Shown piece by piece: positions 8,297-15,551 of a stretch of 63,726 nucleotides of DNA (positions are counted from its first letter, which is position 1; each line of letters opens with the position of its first letter). The stretch is taken from positions 1 through 63,726 of IMG/VR virus record IMGVR_UViG_3300027734_000066, one strand, 5' to 3'. The notes beneath the pieces are model-generated. The model ran no database searches. It saw only the letters and a program-made list of their open reading frames with translations, and was not told where the DNA came from. The position numbers and the translations under genes were made by a program. The stretch comes from a virus.

Positions 8297-8932
8297 TTAA
8301 CTTACTGGATTGCGGACTTGAACAGTACGATACGTGTCTGTACGTAACTTACCATCACCCAAATTCTTCAAGAGGCCAATTGCCTGAACATACAGTTGTT
8401 GATACTGACCCACCAAGTCTTGCTCACCCTTCATGAAGCGAATAGCCTCAACCAGTGCGCCGTTCAGAAGAGCAGAATCAAACTCAGTGCCTAACCACGT
8501 AGTGCCCGCTGTGACAATGGACTCTGGGTAGTAGCCGTAGTGCAACTCGGCACTGTACGCCTGATCAGGTGTGGGGCCAACAATAAACGCAGAAGCATCA
8601 AAGATGGCGTAATACTTGGGGATTGTGCGCGTGGCGGTTACATCCCGTGGGTAGGCTTCACGAATGAAGTTCACATCCTTGTCAACCAAGTAGTGGTACT
8701 CACCACTGGATTCAATCACGGCCAACGAGTACACATAAAGGAAGTCAGACGGAATCTGGAGATACTTGTTACCAGTCGTCATTGCTCCTGTTACGTTCTT
8801 GCGAATAGCAGGAATCTGCACCGTGTTGTAAATCTTCTGCTCAGCCTGTTCGGTGAACATAGCCAACTCCTGCGCAGAAAACTCGTTCTCGCAGATGTTC
8901 TCAATGTTGGTGCACAACTCGGTGTAGTTCAT
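8297..8932 (-). CDS. Neck adaptor / head-tail connector protein (SU10-like adaptor type)
   Basis: 211 residues. The helical N terminus (about 1-40, with AMFTEQAEQKIYN) is followed by a strand-rich centre (YLQIPSDFLYVYSL) and a helical C-terminal bundle (EFDSALLNGALVEAIRFMKGE). This helix-strand-helix plan matches podovirus adaptor proteins that ring the portal and recruit the tail nozzle. The family name is given from memory of the pattern; the exact family should be treated as tentative. Confidence 0.65.
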   Translation of the reverse strand: MNYTELCTNIENICENEFSAQELAMFTEQAEQKIYNTVQIPAIRKNVTGAMTTGNKYLQIPSDFLYVYSLAVIESSGEYHYLVDKDVNFIREAYPRDVTATRTIPKYYAIFDASAFIVGPTPDQAYSAELHYGYYPESIVTAGTTWLGTEFDSALLNGALVEAIRFMKGEQDLVGQYQQLYVQAIGLLKNLGDGKLRTDTYRTVQVRNPVS

Positions 8933-8942
8933 GCGTTACCTC

Positions 8943-9206
8943 TTAGGCCATTGGGCCGCGAGCCATTACGCCTTTGGTGGCTGCGCCAGTACCGCGAATT
9001 TTAATGCCGCTGGTTTTTGGGCCAGCATCATCACGCTTGTAGATGGTTCCAACAGACATGTTCACAGTATCAGCTTTGCTGTGATCTGGGCCACTGCCGG
9101 GGTTGCTTGACATCTTGACAGGCTTACCCTTCATTGTGTGCGGCTCAGCGTAAACGCTGGCAGCGCCAACTTCTTTACCCATCATTTTCTTGCTGTATGT
9201 AGCCAT
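8943..9206 (-). CDS. Small basic Gly/Lys/Met-rich virion-cluster protein
   Basis: 87 residues with low-complexity, positively charged composition and a C-terminal KIRGTGAATKGVMARG motif. It has no hydrophobic segment. It sits among several similar small basic genes between capsid and tail genes, which suggests a minor capsid-associated or DNA-contacting protein. Function unknown. Confidence 0.6.
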   Translation of the reverse strand: MATYSKKMMGKEVGAASVYAEPHTMKGKPVKMSSNPGSGPDHSKADTVNMSVGTIYKRDDAGPKTSGIKIRGTGAATKGVMARGPMA

Positions 9207-9208
9207 GA

Positions 9209-9397
9209 TTAACCTCGCTTTTGTGCTGCAATTTTTGCCAAGCCACGGCCCATCGACTTCATATCGGTGTTAGATTTGCCGCCACCTTTACCCGTACCGC
9301 CAGTTTGGATGCCAACCGCAGGGCCACTGTTACCAAGGTTTTTACCTTCGGTCTTGCCTTTTTTAGCGATGCCATCAGCAGATTTTGTATACGCCAT
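9209..9397 (-). CDS. Small basic protein with ADGIAxKGKT motif
   Basis: 62 residues, RBS AAGGAG. It begins MAYTKSADGIAKKGKTEGK and then becomes Gly-rich with positive charge. The motif ADGIAxKGKTxG also ends the proteins at 11311-11634 and 11634-12077, linking three genes of this cluster. Function unknown; probably virion-associated from context. Confidence 0.6.
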   Translation of the reverse strand: MAYTKSADGIAKKGKTEGKNLGNSGPAVGIQTGGTGKGGGKSNTDMKSMGRGLAKIAAQKRG

Positions 9398-9407
9398 TTT
9401 GAACTCC

Positions 9408-9797
9408 TTATGTGATCACAACCGTTACTGTACCAACTTGTCCGATTCCCACCAAGTTATTTGGTGTGAGTTCAGAATCAAAATTACGGGACATTCCTAC
9501 TGGAGCCCAGCCCCATTGGATGTTCCGACTACCTTCACCAATCGACCCAGTTGCGGTCGTACCCGACTGGTAGTACGTATTATCCTTACGTGGGTTCCGC
9601 AATGCTTGCGGATCGTCCACCGGATACATACCCAGTTGCAACTGCGGCTGGTCAGGTTCCCAACAAGATTTGCAGACCAATATGTTGACCTGCTTTGTCT
9701 TGATGATCAGTTCGCGCAACTCACGCAAACGGAATTGAAATCCGCAACGGTCGCAGATTGCAATCGCAATCTTGCCGGAGGCAAAACGGTTACCCAT
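9408..9797 (-). CDS. Zinc-ribbon structural-cluster protein
   Basis: 129 residues. A zinc ribbon is formed by Cys15/Cys18 (CDRCG) and Cys42/Cys45 (CKSCW). The C terminus ends GIGQVGTVTVVIT, resembling one unit of the repeat protein at 7065-7841. It overlaps the upstream stop as TAATG. It is probably a minor tail or connector protein; no function is recognised. Confidence 0.65.
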   Translation of the reverse strand: MGNRFASGKIAIAICDRCGFQFRLRELRELIIKTKQVNILVCKSCWEPDQPQLQLGMYPVDDPQALRNPRKDNTYYQSGTTATGSIGEGSRNIQWGWAPVGMSRNFDSELTPNNLVGIGQVGTVTVVIT

Positions 9798-10753
9798 TAG
9801 CCACCCCCAATGTAGGAGCGACGCGGCACAAACCGAATCGCAGCCTTTTCTCTATCCTCTCCTGCTGCCAAGTCAAACTGTTCGTCGTATGCGGCTTTTA
9901 ACATTGGGATGCGTGGCGCAAGTTCAGGCACCTTCATGGCAATGTGATAGGCCAAGCCAGCCGCTACGCAAGGCAAAAAGCGGAAATTCATGTCTGCGGT
10001 CTCAACACCCGCCCCAGCATCCTGAATACGGCGCATACGCCAGTAGGCAAGCTGGTAGTAGGGTTCGGCTGCGGTGCCCTGATCTGGGGTTGGCCAGACG
10101 GTTACAGCAGGCACTTGGGGCCAATAAACTGGGGCTCCAGCGGTATGCGCGGCAGGGAAGGTGTCTTGTTGGCCACGGCCACAGTTAGAGAGCGTTCCTT
10201 GCGTGCTGCCCACAACAGTCGTGATGTAGCCGTAGCTGATGACTTCACTGTCCAGACGGATGAAACCCGCCGCTGGCAACGCCGTCACGTCACTTAGGGT
10301 AATCGTAGTGGCAGTTGCGGTAATGGTAGAGGACAACAGGCCAGCAGTTAGGCTTTCTTGGCCCGACATACGCTGAATCCAGATTTGGATTGGGCGTGCC
10401 TGCTGTAACTTGTTTGGGATCGTTGCGTACGTAGAGACACTGATTCGCGTGATTGAGAGGTCAGCCTGCGTAGACACATTGCCCGCGCCCGTACGGATGA
10501 CATGTTCCAACAGGTCAATTGTGTCGTTTGGCAGCGCGTAAGTGTTAACACCTTGCACAAGGTTAATAGTCCCCTGATCAATCGTCCACATGTTGATGCC
10601 ACGGTTCTGCCACTCGATGGTCATCAGGTTCATTGAACGACGTGCAGTGCGTAGGTCATAGCCCGTACGCATCTCGCGGCCAGCACGCTCCCACGACTCC
10701 TCTGCAATCTCAGTGAATTCGAGGTTGAAGATGGATGTGCCTGAAGTGCTCAT
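9797..10753 (-). CDS. Tail adaptor-like structural protein
   Basis: 318 residues. The N-terminal helical half has the pattern TEIAEESWERAGREMRTGYD with ARRSMNLMTIEWQNRG, which resembles helical adaptor folds (P22 gp4 / T7 gp11-like). A central beta insertion (about 130-200) follows, then a C-terminal helical part with YHIAMKVPELAPRI. It starts at a TAATG overlap with the gene upstream. Together with the 8297-8932 product it could form the neck. The assignment is by pattern and context. Confidence 0.65.
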   Translation of the reverse strand: MSTSGTSIFNLEFTEIAEESWERAGREMRTGYDLRTARRSMNLMTIEWQNRGINMWTIDQGTINLVQGVNTYALPNDTIDLLEHVIRTGAGNVSTQADLSITRISVSTYATIPNKLQQARPIQIWIQRMSGQESLTAGLLSSTITATATTITLSDVTALPAAGFIRLDSEVISYGYITTVVGSTQGTLSNCGRGQQDTFPAAHTAGAPVYWPQVPAVTVWPTPDQGTAAEPYYQLAYWRMRRIQDAGAGVETADMNFRFLPCVAAGLAYHIAMKVPELAPRIPMLKAAYDEQFDLAAGEDREKAAIRFVPRRSYIGGG

Positions 10754-10986
10754 TACCTGTGCCTCGCTGTTTTCTTTGCAATTGTTTTAGGTTGCGCTAC
10801 GAATTGTTTACCGGCGGCTTTTCCTGCTCGCTTGGCTTTGGTCGTCGCAGCGTACTCAGCAGGGCTGAGACTTTTAATCGCAGCTTCTGGAAGGTATCTT
10901 TCACCAGTGTCAGAAGATTTTTTACCACTCTTGGTTCTCCATTTTTGGTCACCCCAATTTTTAAGGGATTGCTGCGGGGCTTTCAT
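10753..10986 (-). CDS. Small basic protein, C-terminal half of a DUF5872-like protein
   Basis: 77 residues from the ATG at 10986. The sequence has KNWGDQKWRTKSGKKSS, TGERYLPEAAIKSLS, EYAATTKAKR and KQFVAQPKTIAKKTARHR, all strongly basic. From memory these blocks form the second half of a family of unknown function found in phages and giant viruses. The first half (GQWSARKAQLVAKKYKAAGGGY) is encoded by the adjacent upstream gene, whose stop lies 1 bp before this ATG in a different frame. The family number is tentative; function unknown. Confidence 0.65.
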   Translation of the reverse strand: MKAPQQSLKNWGDQKWRTKSGKKSSDTGERYLPEAAIKSLSPAEYAATTKAKRAGKAAGKQFVAQPKTIAKKTARHR

Positions 10987-10987
10987 G

Positions 10988-11308
10988 TCAATCCCTGTAC
11001 CCGCCACCGGCGGCTTTGTACTTCTTAGCCACAAGCTGCGCTTTGCGGGCTGACCACTGACCTGCCCCCGTGCCTTGAGTTGCTGCGGCTTTTACCTGAG
11101 ACACGATTCGCTTGCGCAAACTGGGTTTGGTGTAATTACCTGCGGCATTGACCTTACCACCTTCAGCGTACTCAAGGAAGTCCGTATCATCGCGGCGCTG
11201 GCGCACCTGCCCATCCTCGGTGAAGTCCGTGTTGTCACGGCGTTTCTTCACCTTGGCTTTGGGCATTTTATCTGGGTTGATGATCCCCATACCGCGACTT
11301 GCTCTCAT
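10988..11308 (-). CDS. Small basic protein, N-terminal half of a DUF5872-like protein
   Basis: 106 residues. A short internal repeat (RRDNTDFTEDGQV / RRDDTDFLEYAEGG) is followed by PSLRKRIVSQVKAAATQG and GQWSARKAQLVAKKYK. The latter block is a recognisable phage/giant-virus motif of unknown role that usually precedes the segment encoded by the next gene. The stop TGA, one base and the next ATG are adjacent, so the two genes may be a split form of one protein. Confidence 0.65.
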   Translation of the reverse strand: MRASRGMGIINPDKMPKAKVKKRRDNTDFTEDGQVRQRRDDTDFLEYAEGGKVNAAGNYTKPSLRKRIVSQVKAAATQGTGAGQWSARKAQLVAKKYKAAGGGYRD

Positions 11309-11310
11309 GA

Positions 11311-11634
11311 TTAGCAGGCGTAGCCGCCGCCCTTCATGGCAATCATGGTGCCTTTGGTCTTGCCTTTTTTGGCAATGCCGTCAGCGCGACGGGATGCAGA
11401 GCCTACAGAGCCACCCTTTTTAAAGGCAGGGGCGGGCATCACAGACTCATCAGGCGGTGCGCTGCGGGGCTTAGGAGCCACTGGCATCATTGGCTTTTTG
11501 AGCATGGGTTTTTTCATGGCCATAGGGGGTTTTGGCATGGGCTTTTTCATGGGCGCAGATGCCCCGTCAATGTCTTGTGGTACCGGCATGCCCTCACGAA
11601 ACATACCGCCGTCGGCAAATTTACGTTTTTTCAT
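11311..11634 (-). CDS. Small Met/Pro/Lys-rich protein with ADGIAxKGKT motif
   Basis: 107 residues from the ATG at 11634, which overlaps the upstream stop (TAATG). Low-complexity Pro/Met/Lys repeats (MKKPMPKPPMAMKKPMLKK) precede a C-terminal SRRADGIAKKGKTKGT motif and end in a Cys. The same C-terminal motif closes the upstream gene. Function unknown; the charge and location suggest an association with packaged DNA or the capsid interior (inference). Confidence 0.6.
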   Translation of the reverse strand: MKKRKFADGGMFREGMPVPQDIDGASAPMKKPMPKPPMAMKKPMLKKPMMPVAPKPRSAPPDESVMPAPAFKKGGSVGSASRRADGIAKKGKTKGTMIAMKGGGYAC

Positions 11635-12077
11635 TAGCACTTCCCGCCTTTCTTCATTGCAATTTGAGTGCCTTTGGTTTTGCCTTTTGTGGCAATACCA
11701 TCAGCGGCTTTGCGGTACACAGCGCCGCCCTTTGCCAGCTTAGTCATGGGTTGACCCTTGTGCAAACGGCCTTCGTGTTTGTTCACGGCCTTCTGCATCA
11801 TGCCTTTATCTTGCTTCATGTCTGCTTTAGCCATGCCACCTTTGTTCAGAAAGGCGGGCACTTTTTTGCCGTCCTTCATTTTCATAGGCATGCCACCGTC
11901 TGCGTATCCGCCCATATTCATCTTTTTCATGTCACCACCTTTTGAAAATTTGCGACCTTTATCGGCCTCGTTAAAGTCTTTACCCACGGACTGTGGGACT
12001 CCTGCTTTCTTAGCAAACGATGGCGAGTTAGCTATCGCAGCCATGAAATTGTGTTGTTTTTTACTCGTGCTGGGCAT
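11634..12077 (-). CDS. Small basic structural-cluster protein with ADGIAxKGKT motif
   Basis: 147 residues, RBS AAAAGG at 5-nt spacing. The N-terminal block SKKQHNFMAAIANSPSFAKK with GVPQSVGKDFNEADKG is a recurrent phage motif of unknown function. A Met/Lys/Gly-rich middle follows, and the C terminus is AADGIATKGKTKGTQIAMKK, ending in Cys as in the next gene. It overlaps the upstream gene by 17 bp. Confidence 0.65.
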   Translation of the reverse strand: MPSTSKKQHNFMAAIANSPSFAKKAGVPQSVGKDFNEADKGRKFSKGGDMKKMNMGGYADGGMPMKMKDGKKVPAFLNKGGMAKADMKQDKGMMQKAVNKHEGRLHKGQPMTKLAKGGAVYRKAADGIATKGKTKGTQIAMKKGGKC

Positions 12078-12306
12078 AGTTGCCTTTTAGATTGTCAATC
12101 TTGCGTTCGATGCGATCAAACCTGTCGAGCAACTGTTGCATGTCTGCACGAAACTCGGAACGAGTGATATGGTCACGAGCAACTTCTTCACGAGTACGGT
12201 TCAGCAAAATACTGAGCCTGTCCAACTCGTCAAATTTACCTTTGAGCAAAAAACCCATGACTGCAACGATTGCACTCAGGGCGGCGTTCCACAACATCAT
12301 TTCCAT
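12061..12306 (-). CDS. Small TM plus coiled-coil protein
   Basis: 81 residues from the ATG at 12306 (GGAAG upstream). One N-terminal TM segment (MLWNAALSAIVAVMGFLLKG) is followed by a charged helix with heptad spacing (LDRLSILLNRTREEV ... LLDRFDRIERKIDNLKG). This is a typical layout of small phage membrane-anchored coiled-coil proteins. A lysis accessory or virion role is possible; neither is shown. Confidence 0.6.
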   Translation of the reverse strand: MEMMLWNAALSAIVAVMGFLLKGKFDELDRLSILLNRTREEVARDHITRSEFRADMQQLLDRFDRIERKIDNLKGNYAQHE

Positions 12307-12307
12307 A

Positions 12308-12565
12308 TCAGCACTTCCATCTTGCAAGTGAAGCTGCTTTACGAGTGGGCTTACCCTTCTCGTCTTTCATTGGCCCCGGCATACCACTCATGCGTGCGCA
12401 GAACGAGTCCTTGCGCTTGCCACCCTGCGGTTGCGGAGCTTTGAGGTTGCTGCCGGTTGCAGCGTTGTACTTGGCACGGCCTTTGGCAGTCAGACCCGCT
12501 CCCTTGGAAGCAGGCAGCTTTTCACCACGACCAATAGCAAGGGATGGGCCTTTATTTTTAGCCAT
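12308..12565 (-). CDS. DUF6321-like small basic protein
   Basis: 85 residues. It contains the blocks KGAGLTAKGRAKYNAATGSNL, APQPQGGKRKDSFCARMSGM and RKAASLARWKC, which match a small conserved phage family of unknown function (DUF6321, from memory). The paired Cys residues and high Lys/Arg content are characteristic. It lies between capsid and connector genes. Confidence 0.75.
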   Translation of the reverse strand: MAKNKGPSLAIGRGEKLPASKGAGLTAKGRAKYNAATGSNLKAPQPQGGKRKDSFCARMSGMPGPMKDEKGKPTRKAASLARWKC

Positions 12566-12839
12566 AGAACACCGTGATTTTTGATGCTGTGGGCAAAGTT
12601 ACGTGTATATCAGTTAGATACAACACTCCCTCACCCGGCACTAAAACAGAAAACGCAGATTGGTTGGTAGACAAATTAAACTGAAGGCGAACTGTGCCGG
12701 AAGCGCCGCCATCCCTAAGAATAATGTCTCCCGCAGTACCGCCGGGCGTGACAATCAGACCTTTAAGTCTGTTGCGTCCCGACACCACCGTGCCTGTAGT
12801 TTCTTTGTGAACCGCCAGTACGTCATATTGCATGCCCAT
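12558..12839 (-). CDS. Small beta-rich virion protein
   Basis: 93 residues from the ATG at 12839, with AGGAG 7 nt upstream. Alternating hydrophobic and polar strands (GTVVSGRNRLKGLIVTPGG, GTVRLQFNLS, FSVLVPGEGVLYLTDIHVTL) suggest a compact beta sandwich. It follows the 174-residue beta-rich gene and sits near the capsid gene, consistent with a decoration or neck protein. No homologue is recognised with certainty. Confidence 0.6.
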   Translation of the reverse strand: MGMQYDVLAVHKETTGTVVSGRNRLKGLIVTPGGTAGDIILRDGGASGTVRLQFNLSTNQSAFSVLVPGEGVLYLTDIHVTLPTASKITVFYG

Positions 12840-12882
12840 AATCAATCTCCTTCAGAACAGGGGCCGAAGCCCCTTGGGTTGA

Positions 12883-13407
12883 TTAAGCAGACGCTGGGAA
12901 CTGCGAACCGTTAGAGTCAGCAACCGTGTAGACGATGGTGTACTGCACCGTACCAGCAGTAACAGCGGCCACAGTGGGAGTCATTGTGGCAATCACTTTA
13001 ACGTCCGTTGCGCCAATACCAATCCCGCTGGGGGATGCAGTAGAGGCTGCGCCGCACCATGCGCCTAATTTGGCGGCTGCGTTGCTGATAGCCGCACGGC
13101 CAGCAGTAGTCACATCTGTAGCGGCCCAGTACAGGGCTGCGGTAGTGCCATCTCCAATGCTGACGTTGGCGGCAGTGGAGCCGGTAAACGCAACAATGGT
13201 GTCAATGTTGATGTCAAGGATTTGAGCGCCAGCAGGCAACACGCAGATGGTGTCAGTAGTCGCAGAAGCGGCTTGGCCTGTGTAGTTCTTCTTGAAGGTC
13301 TGAGAAACGACGGTTGCGCCGCAGTTTTCAATAGTACCGACAGTGGTGCCAGTTGTGTTGCGGACAGTGCCAAGCAGCCAAGGGCCAAGGTGAGTTGCGA
13401 ATCCCAT
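12883..13407 (-). CDS. Capsid-associated beta-rich structural protein
   Basis: 174 residues. It is Thr/Ala/Gly-rich with strand patterns (GTTVGTIENCGATVVSQTF, TICVLPAGAQILDINID, VQYTIVYTVAD). It is the first gene after the terminator that follows the major capsid protein. A head decoration or fibre protein is the most natural reading by place and composition, but no family is recognised. Confidence 0.65.
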   Translation of the reverse strand: MGFATHLGPWLLGTVRNTTGTTVGTIENCGATVVSQTFKKNYTGQAASATTDTICVLPAGAQILDINIDTIVAFTGSTAANVSIGDGTTAALYWAATDVTTAGRAAISNAAAKLGAWCGAASTASPSGIGIGATDVKVIATMTPTVAAVTAGTVQYTIVYTVADSNGSQFPASA

Positions 13408-13431
13408 GATATTTCCTTACATACAAGTGAA

Positions 13432-13474
13432 GTGCATCAATCGGTATGTCGTCTGCCGGGACAGTTTGATGCAC
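13432..13474. repeat. Inverted repeat upstream of the 12883-13407 gene
   Basis: GTGCATCAA at 13432-13440 is perfectly matched by TTGATGCAC at 13466-13474 with a 25-nt loop. It lies in the 145-bp gap between the capsid gene terminator and the next gene, only 25 bp from that gene's start, so in RNA it would form a leader hairpin. A regulatory role is inferred. Confidence 0.5.
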
Positions 13475-13508
13475 CGGAATTCCCGGAGTGATTCAAATAT
13501 ACACCAAA

Positions 13509-13541
13509 TAACAAAAAAGAAAAGCCCCCGAAGGAGCTTTT
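13509..13541 (-). terminator. Intrinsic terminator downstream of the major capsid gene
   Basis: Read on the minus strand, AAAAGCTCC-TTCG-GGGGCTTTT forms a 9-bp stem (one G-U pair) with a UUCG tetraloop, followed by CTTTTTT. It begins 12 bp after the capsid stop. Transcription of the next genes would then need read-through, so it may set the capsid protein above downstream products. Confidence 0.85.
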
Positions 13542-13552
13542 CTTTACGCCGT

Positions 13553-14461
13553 TTAAGCGCCGGGGGAACCGAAGATACCCAGAGGGTCGGAAACACCGAA
13601 GCTGTAACGCTCGCGGGCCTTGTAACGGCTGTTGCCGGTATCAAAGTCAGCGTCCATGCCATTTTGCAATGGGCTACGGACAAAGTGCTTTAAGCCATTA
13701 GGCACGTCAGTCATCAGGAACCATGCGTTGGTATCTGTCAAGTAGTGATTGACACAATAACCTTCGCGGATGGAACTGTTGTTCTTGAGCGCGTTAATGT
13801 CGTTGTCGGTGGTGCCGACGCGGAGTTCGGTTTCCAACAGACGGGTTGCAACGAATTGCAACGTTGGGGGCACGACCAGCTTCTTAGGCTGAGCAGCGAT
13901 CAACAGGCCACGTTCGTCTGTCCAACCAGCGATCTGAATGACAGCGGCTTCCAAAGAAGTCTCATTCAAGTCGGCAGCGACAGTAGGACGATTGCTGTTG
14001 GTACCACCAGACACCAGAGGGTGGGCTGTCGAGCACAGAACTTGACCGTCACCGTAGGTGGGGCCGCCAGTAAAGGCAGTGTTCAAGATCGAAGCAGCTT
14101 TAACTTGCTTGGTGTAAGCCATGGCGCGAGCCAAAGCCTTGGTGTATCGAGCGGACAACGAGTCATACAAGTTGTCTTCGATAGCCTCTTCGGTCAGAGA
14201 GAAACCCATCGCAATGGTTTCGTGCACGTAACGTGCAGTCCACGCTTCTTGCGCGTTGTCGTACGCCAATGCAGAACCTTCATTCTTCACTGGAGCGGCA
14301 CTGAAGCCAGACAACTTGGTTTCTTCTTCAAAAGAACGCTCAGAGGTTTCGGTCTCGAAAATCTCTTTGTGCTCTTCGCCGTACTTTTTGTACTCCAAAC
14401 CAAACAAGGCGTTTAGGCCGGGGAGCAGTTCTTTAAGTAGTTGTGCGCGTGAAATAGCCAT
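13553..14461 (-). CDS. Major capsid protein (Mu gpT-like/HK97-fold type)
   Basis: 302 residues, RBS AAGGAGC. The N terminus (LLPGLNALFGLEYKKYGEEHKEIFE) is followed by a long helix region (EEAIEDNLYDSLSARYTKALARAM), GLLIAAQPKKLVVPPTLQFVATRLL, and a late NHYLTDTNAWFLMTD strand pair. These match Mu-type major head subunits in order and length. It sits downstream of portal, scaffold and decoration genes and has its own terminator. No N-terminal prohead protease processing domain is seen, in line with the separate scaffold gene. Confidence 0.85.
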   Translation of the reverse strand: MAISRAQLLKELLPGLNALFGLEYKKYGEEHKEIFETETSERSFEEETKLSGFSAAPVKNEGSALAYDNAQEAWTARYVHETIAMGFSLTEEAIEDNLYDSLSARYTKALARAMAYTKQVKAASILNTAFTGGPTYGDGQVLCSTAHPLVSGGTNSNRPTVAADLNETSLEAAVIQIAGWTDERGLLIAAQPKKLVVPPTLQFVATRLLETELRVGTTDNDINALKNNSSIREGYCVNHYLTDTNAWFLMTDVPNGLKHFVRSPLQNGMDADFDTGNSRYKARERYSFGVSDPLGIFGSPGA

Positions 14462-14472
14462 GATTTAGCTCC

Positions 14473-15081
14473 TTATACACCGGTTGAGTTGTTGTACTGG
14501 TGCATAGTTGCATTTATCTTGACGATAAACTCAACAAATGTATCAGAGCCTGTTGCTGTCTCACGAACCACATCAATGATGCGGATAGGCAGCGTATTGG
14601 TAGTAGCTTGAGTGCCTTCATCAATAGCCACTGCTGAGTTACCAGTGGTGGTAGAGCCAGCGTTTTGAATCAAAGCAATGTTATTACCAATAGCAGAAAT
14701 GCCCATTCCAGCCACAGTTGTGCTTGAAGAACAAGAGACTACTTGGAACAGCGTATCAGGATCATCAGCGACCACAGCGAAGATTTTTGTCCCCGAAGCA
14801 ATTGCTTGGCTGGCTGGATAGTACTGTTGTTGTTGGACTTGACCAGTTGACTGGTTAGTAAACTGAACGCCCAAAAACACACCGCAAGGCGTGGCAGTTG
14901 TGGTGCCAGTGTCCTTTTCGATAGTGCCATCAGAAATACGTTTAACCAAATCGCCGTAGAAAATGCTGGTGGCATAGCCACTTGCAATTTGCATCAAGCG
15001 GGTTGCACCCGCAAACACCTGTCCACCAATTAGGTTTACAGGTTTTAGCCCGTAGGGGGCGTCTACCGTGGGATAAGCCAT
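14473..15081 (-). CDS. Head decoration-like protein
   Basis: 202 residues from the ATG at 15081, with GGAG 6 nt upstream; a TTG four codons earlier is less likely. It is beta-rich with DAPYGLKPVNLIGGQVFAG at the start and a PVN/YGD pattern common in the gene just before the capsid protein of this phage type. Its place directly before the major capsid gene and its small beta-rich form suggest a capsid decoration protein. It is not an enzyme as far as can be seen. Confidence 0.65.
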   Translation of the reverse strand: MAYPTVDAPYGLKPVNLIGGQVFAGATRLMQIASGYATSIFYGDLVKRISDGTIEKDTGTTTATPCGVFLGVQFTNQSTGQVQQQQYYPASQAIASGTKIFAVVADDPDTLFQVVSCSSSTTVAGMGISAIGNNIALIQNAGSTTTGNSAVAIDEGTQATTNTLPIRIIDVVRETATGSDTFVEFIVKINATMHQYNNSTGV

Positions 15082-15098
15082 TTGTGACTCCAAAAAAG

Positions 15099-15551
15099 TT
15101 AAGTTCCATTACCAAAACGAGACACCGTAGTTTTGCGTTCGTTGTAGAGCGGCATACGGGGGTCGTTTTCGCGCATGAGATTGTTGTCAACTGATTTCAT
15201 CTGTGACGACGCTTGGTTGTTAAACCAATTGTTGCGGTCATGGACAAACTCAGTGGGGGTTTTGCATAGCATCAGACCACCAATCACGATATTGTCTTTG
15301 AAGCGTTCGTTTTCAACGCCAGCAACGAAAATTTCGGGGTGATCGGCAGCCTTAACGGGCTCCCAGCCTTCTTGTAGTTTCAAAGACACATTCATGGCAT
15401 CGGCTTCGCCGCGAGTGCTGATGCGAACCCAATGGAATTCATAGCCATCCTCCGGGAAAGGAGTTGGCAAGGTTTCGGGTCGAGACCACGATTTCTTGCG
15501 GGCCGTTTTTTCACGGGTTTCCAGTTCACGATTAAGTCTGTTCTCAGCCAT
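15099..15551 (-). CDS. Head-module protein, unknown function
   Basis: 150 residues. The basic N terminus (NRELETREKTARKKSWSRP) is followed by FHWVRISTRGEADAMNVSLKLQEGWEPV and a VIGGLMLCKTP segment. It overlaps the scaffold gene by 8 bp and precedes the decoration gene. From memory this protein type is recurrent in the scaffold-capsid interval of related phages, but its role is not known. Confidence 0.65.
   Translation of the reverse strand: MAENRLNRELETREKTARKKSWSRPETLPTPFPEDGYEFHWVRISTRGEADAMNVSLKLQEGWEPVKAADHPEIFVAGVENERFKDNIVIGGLMLCKTPTEFVHDRNNWFNNQASSQMKSVDNNLMRENDPRMPLYNERKTTVSRFGNGT

Noticed and set aside
13745-14416. 223-codon plus-strand frame
   Set aside because: It lies fully antisense inside the major capsid gene and has no ribosome-binding site or neighbours on that strand.
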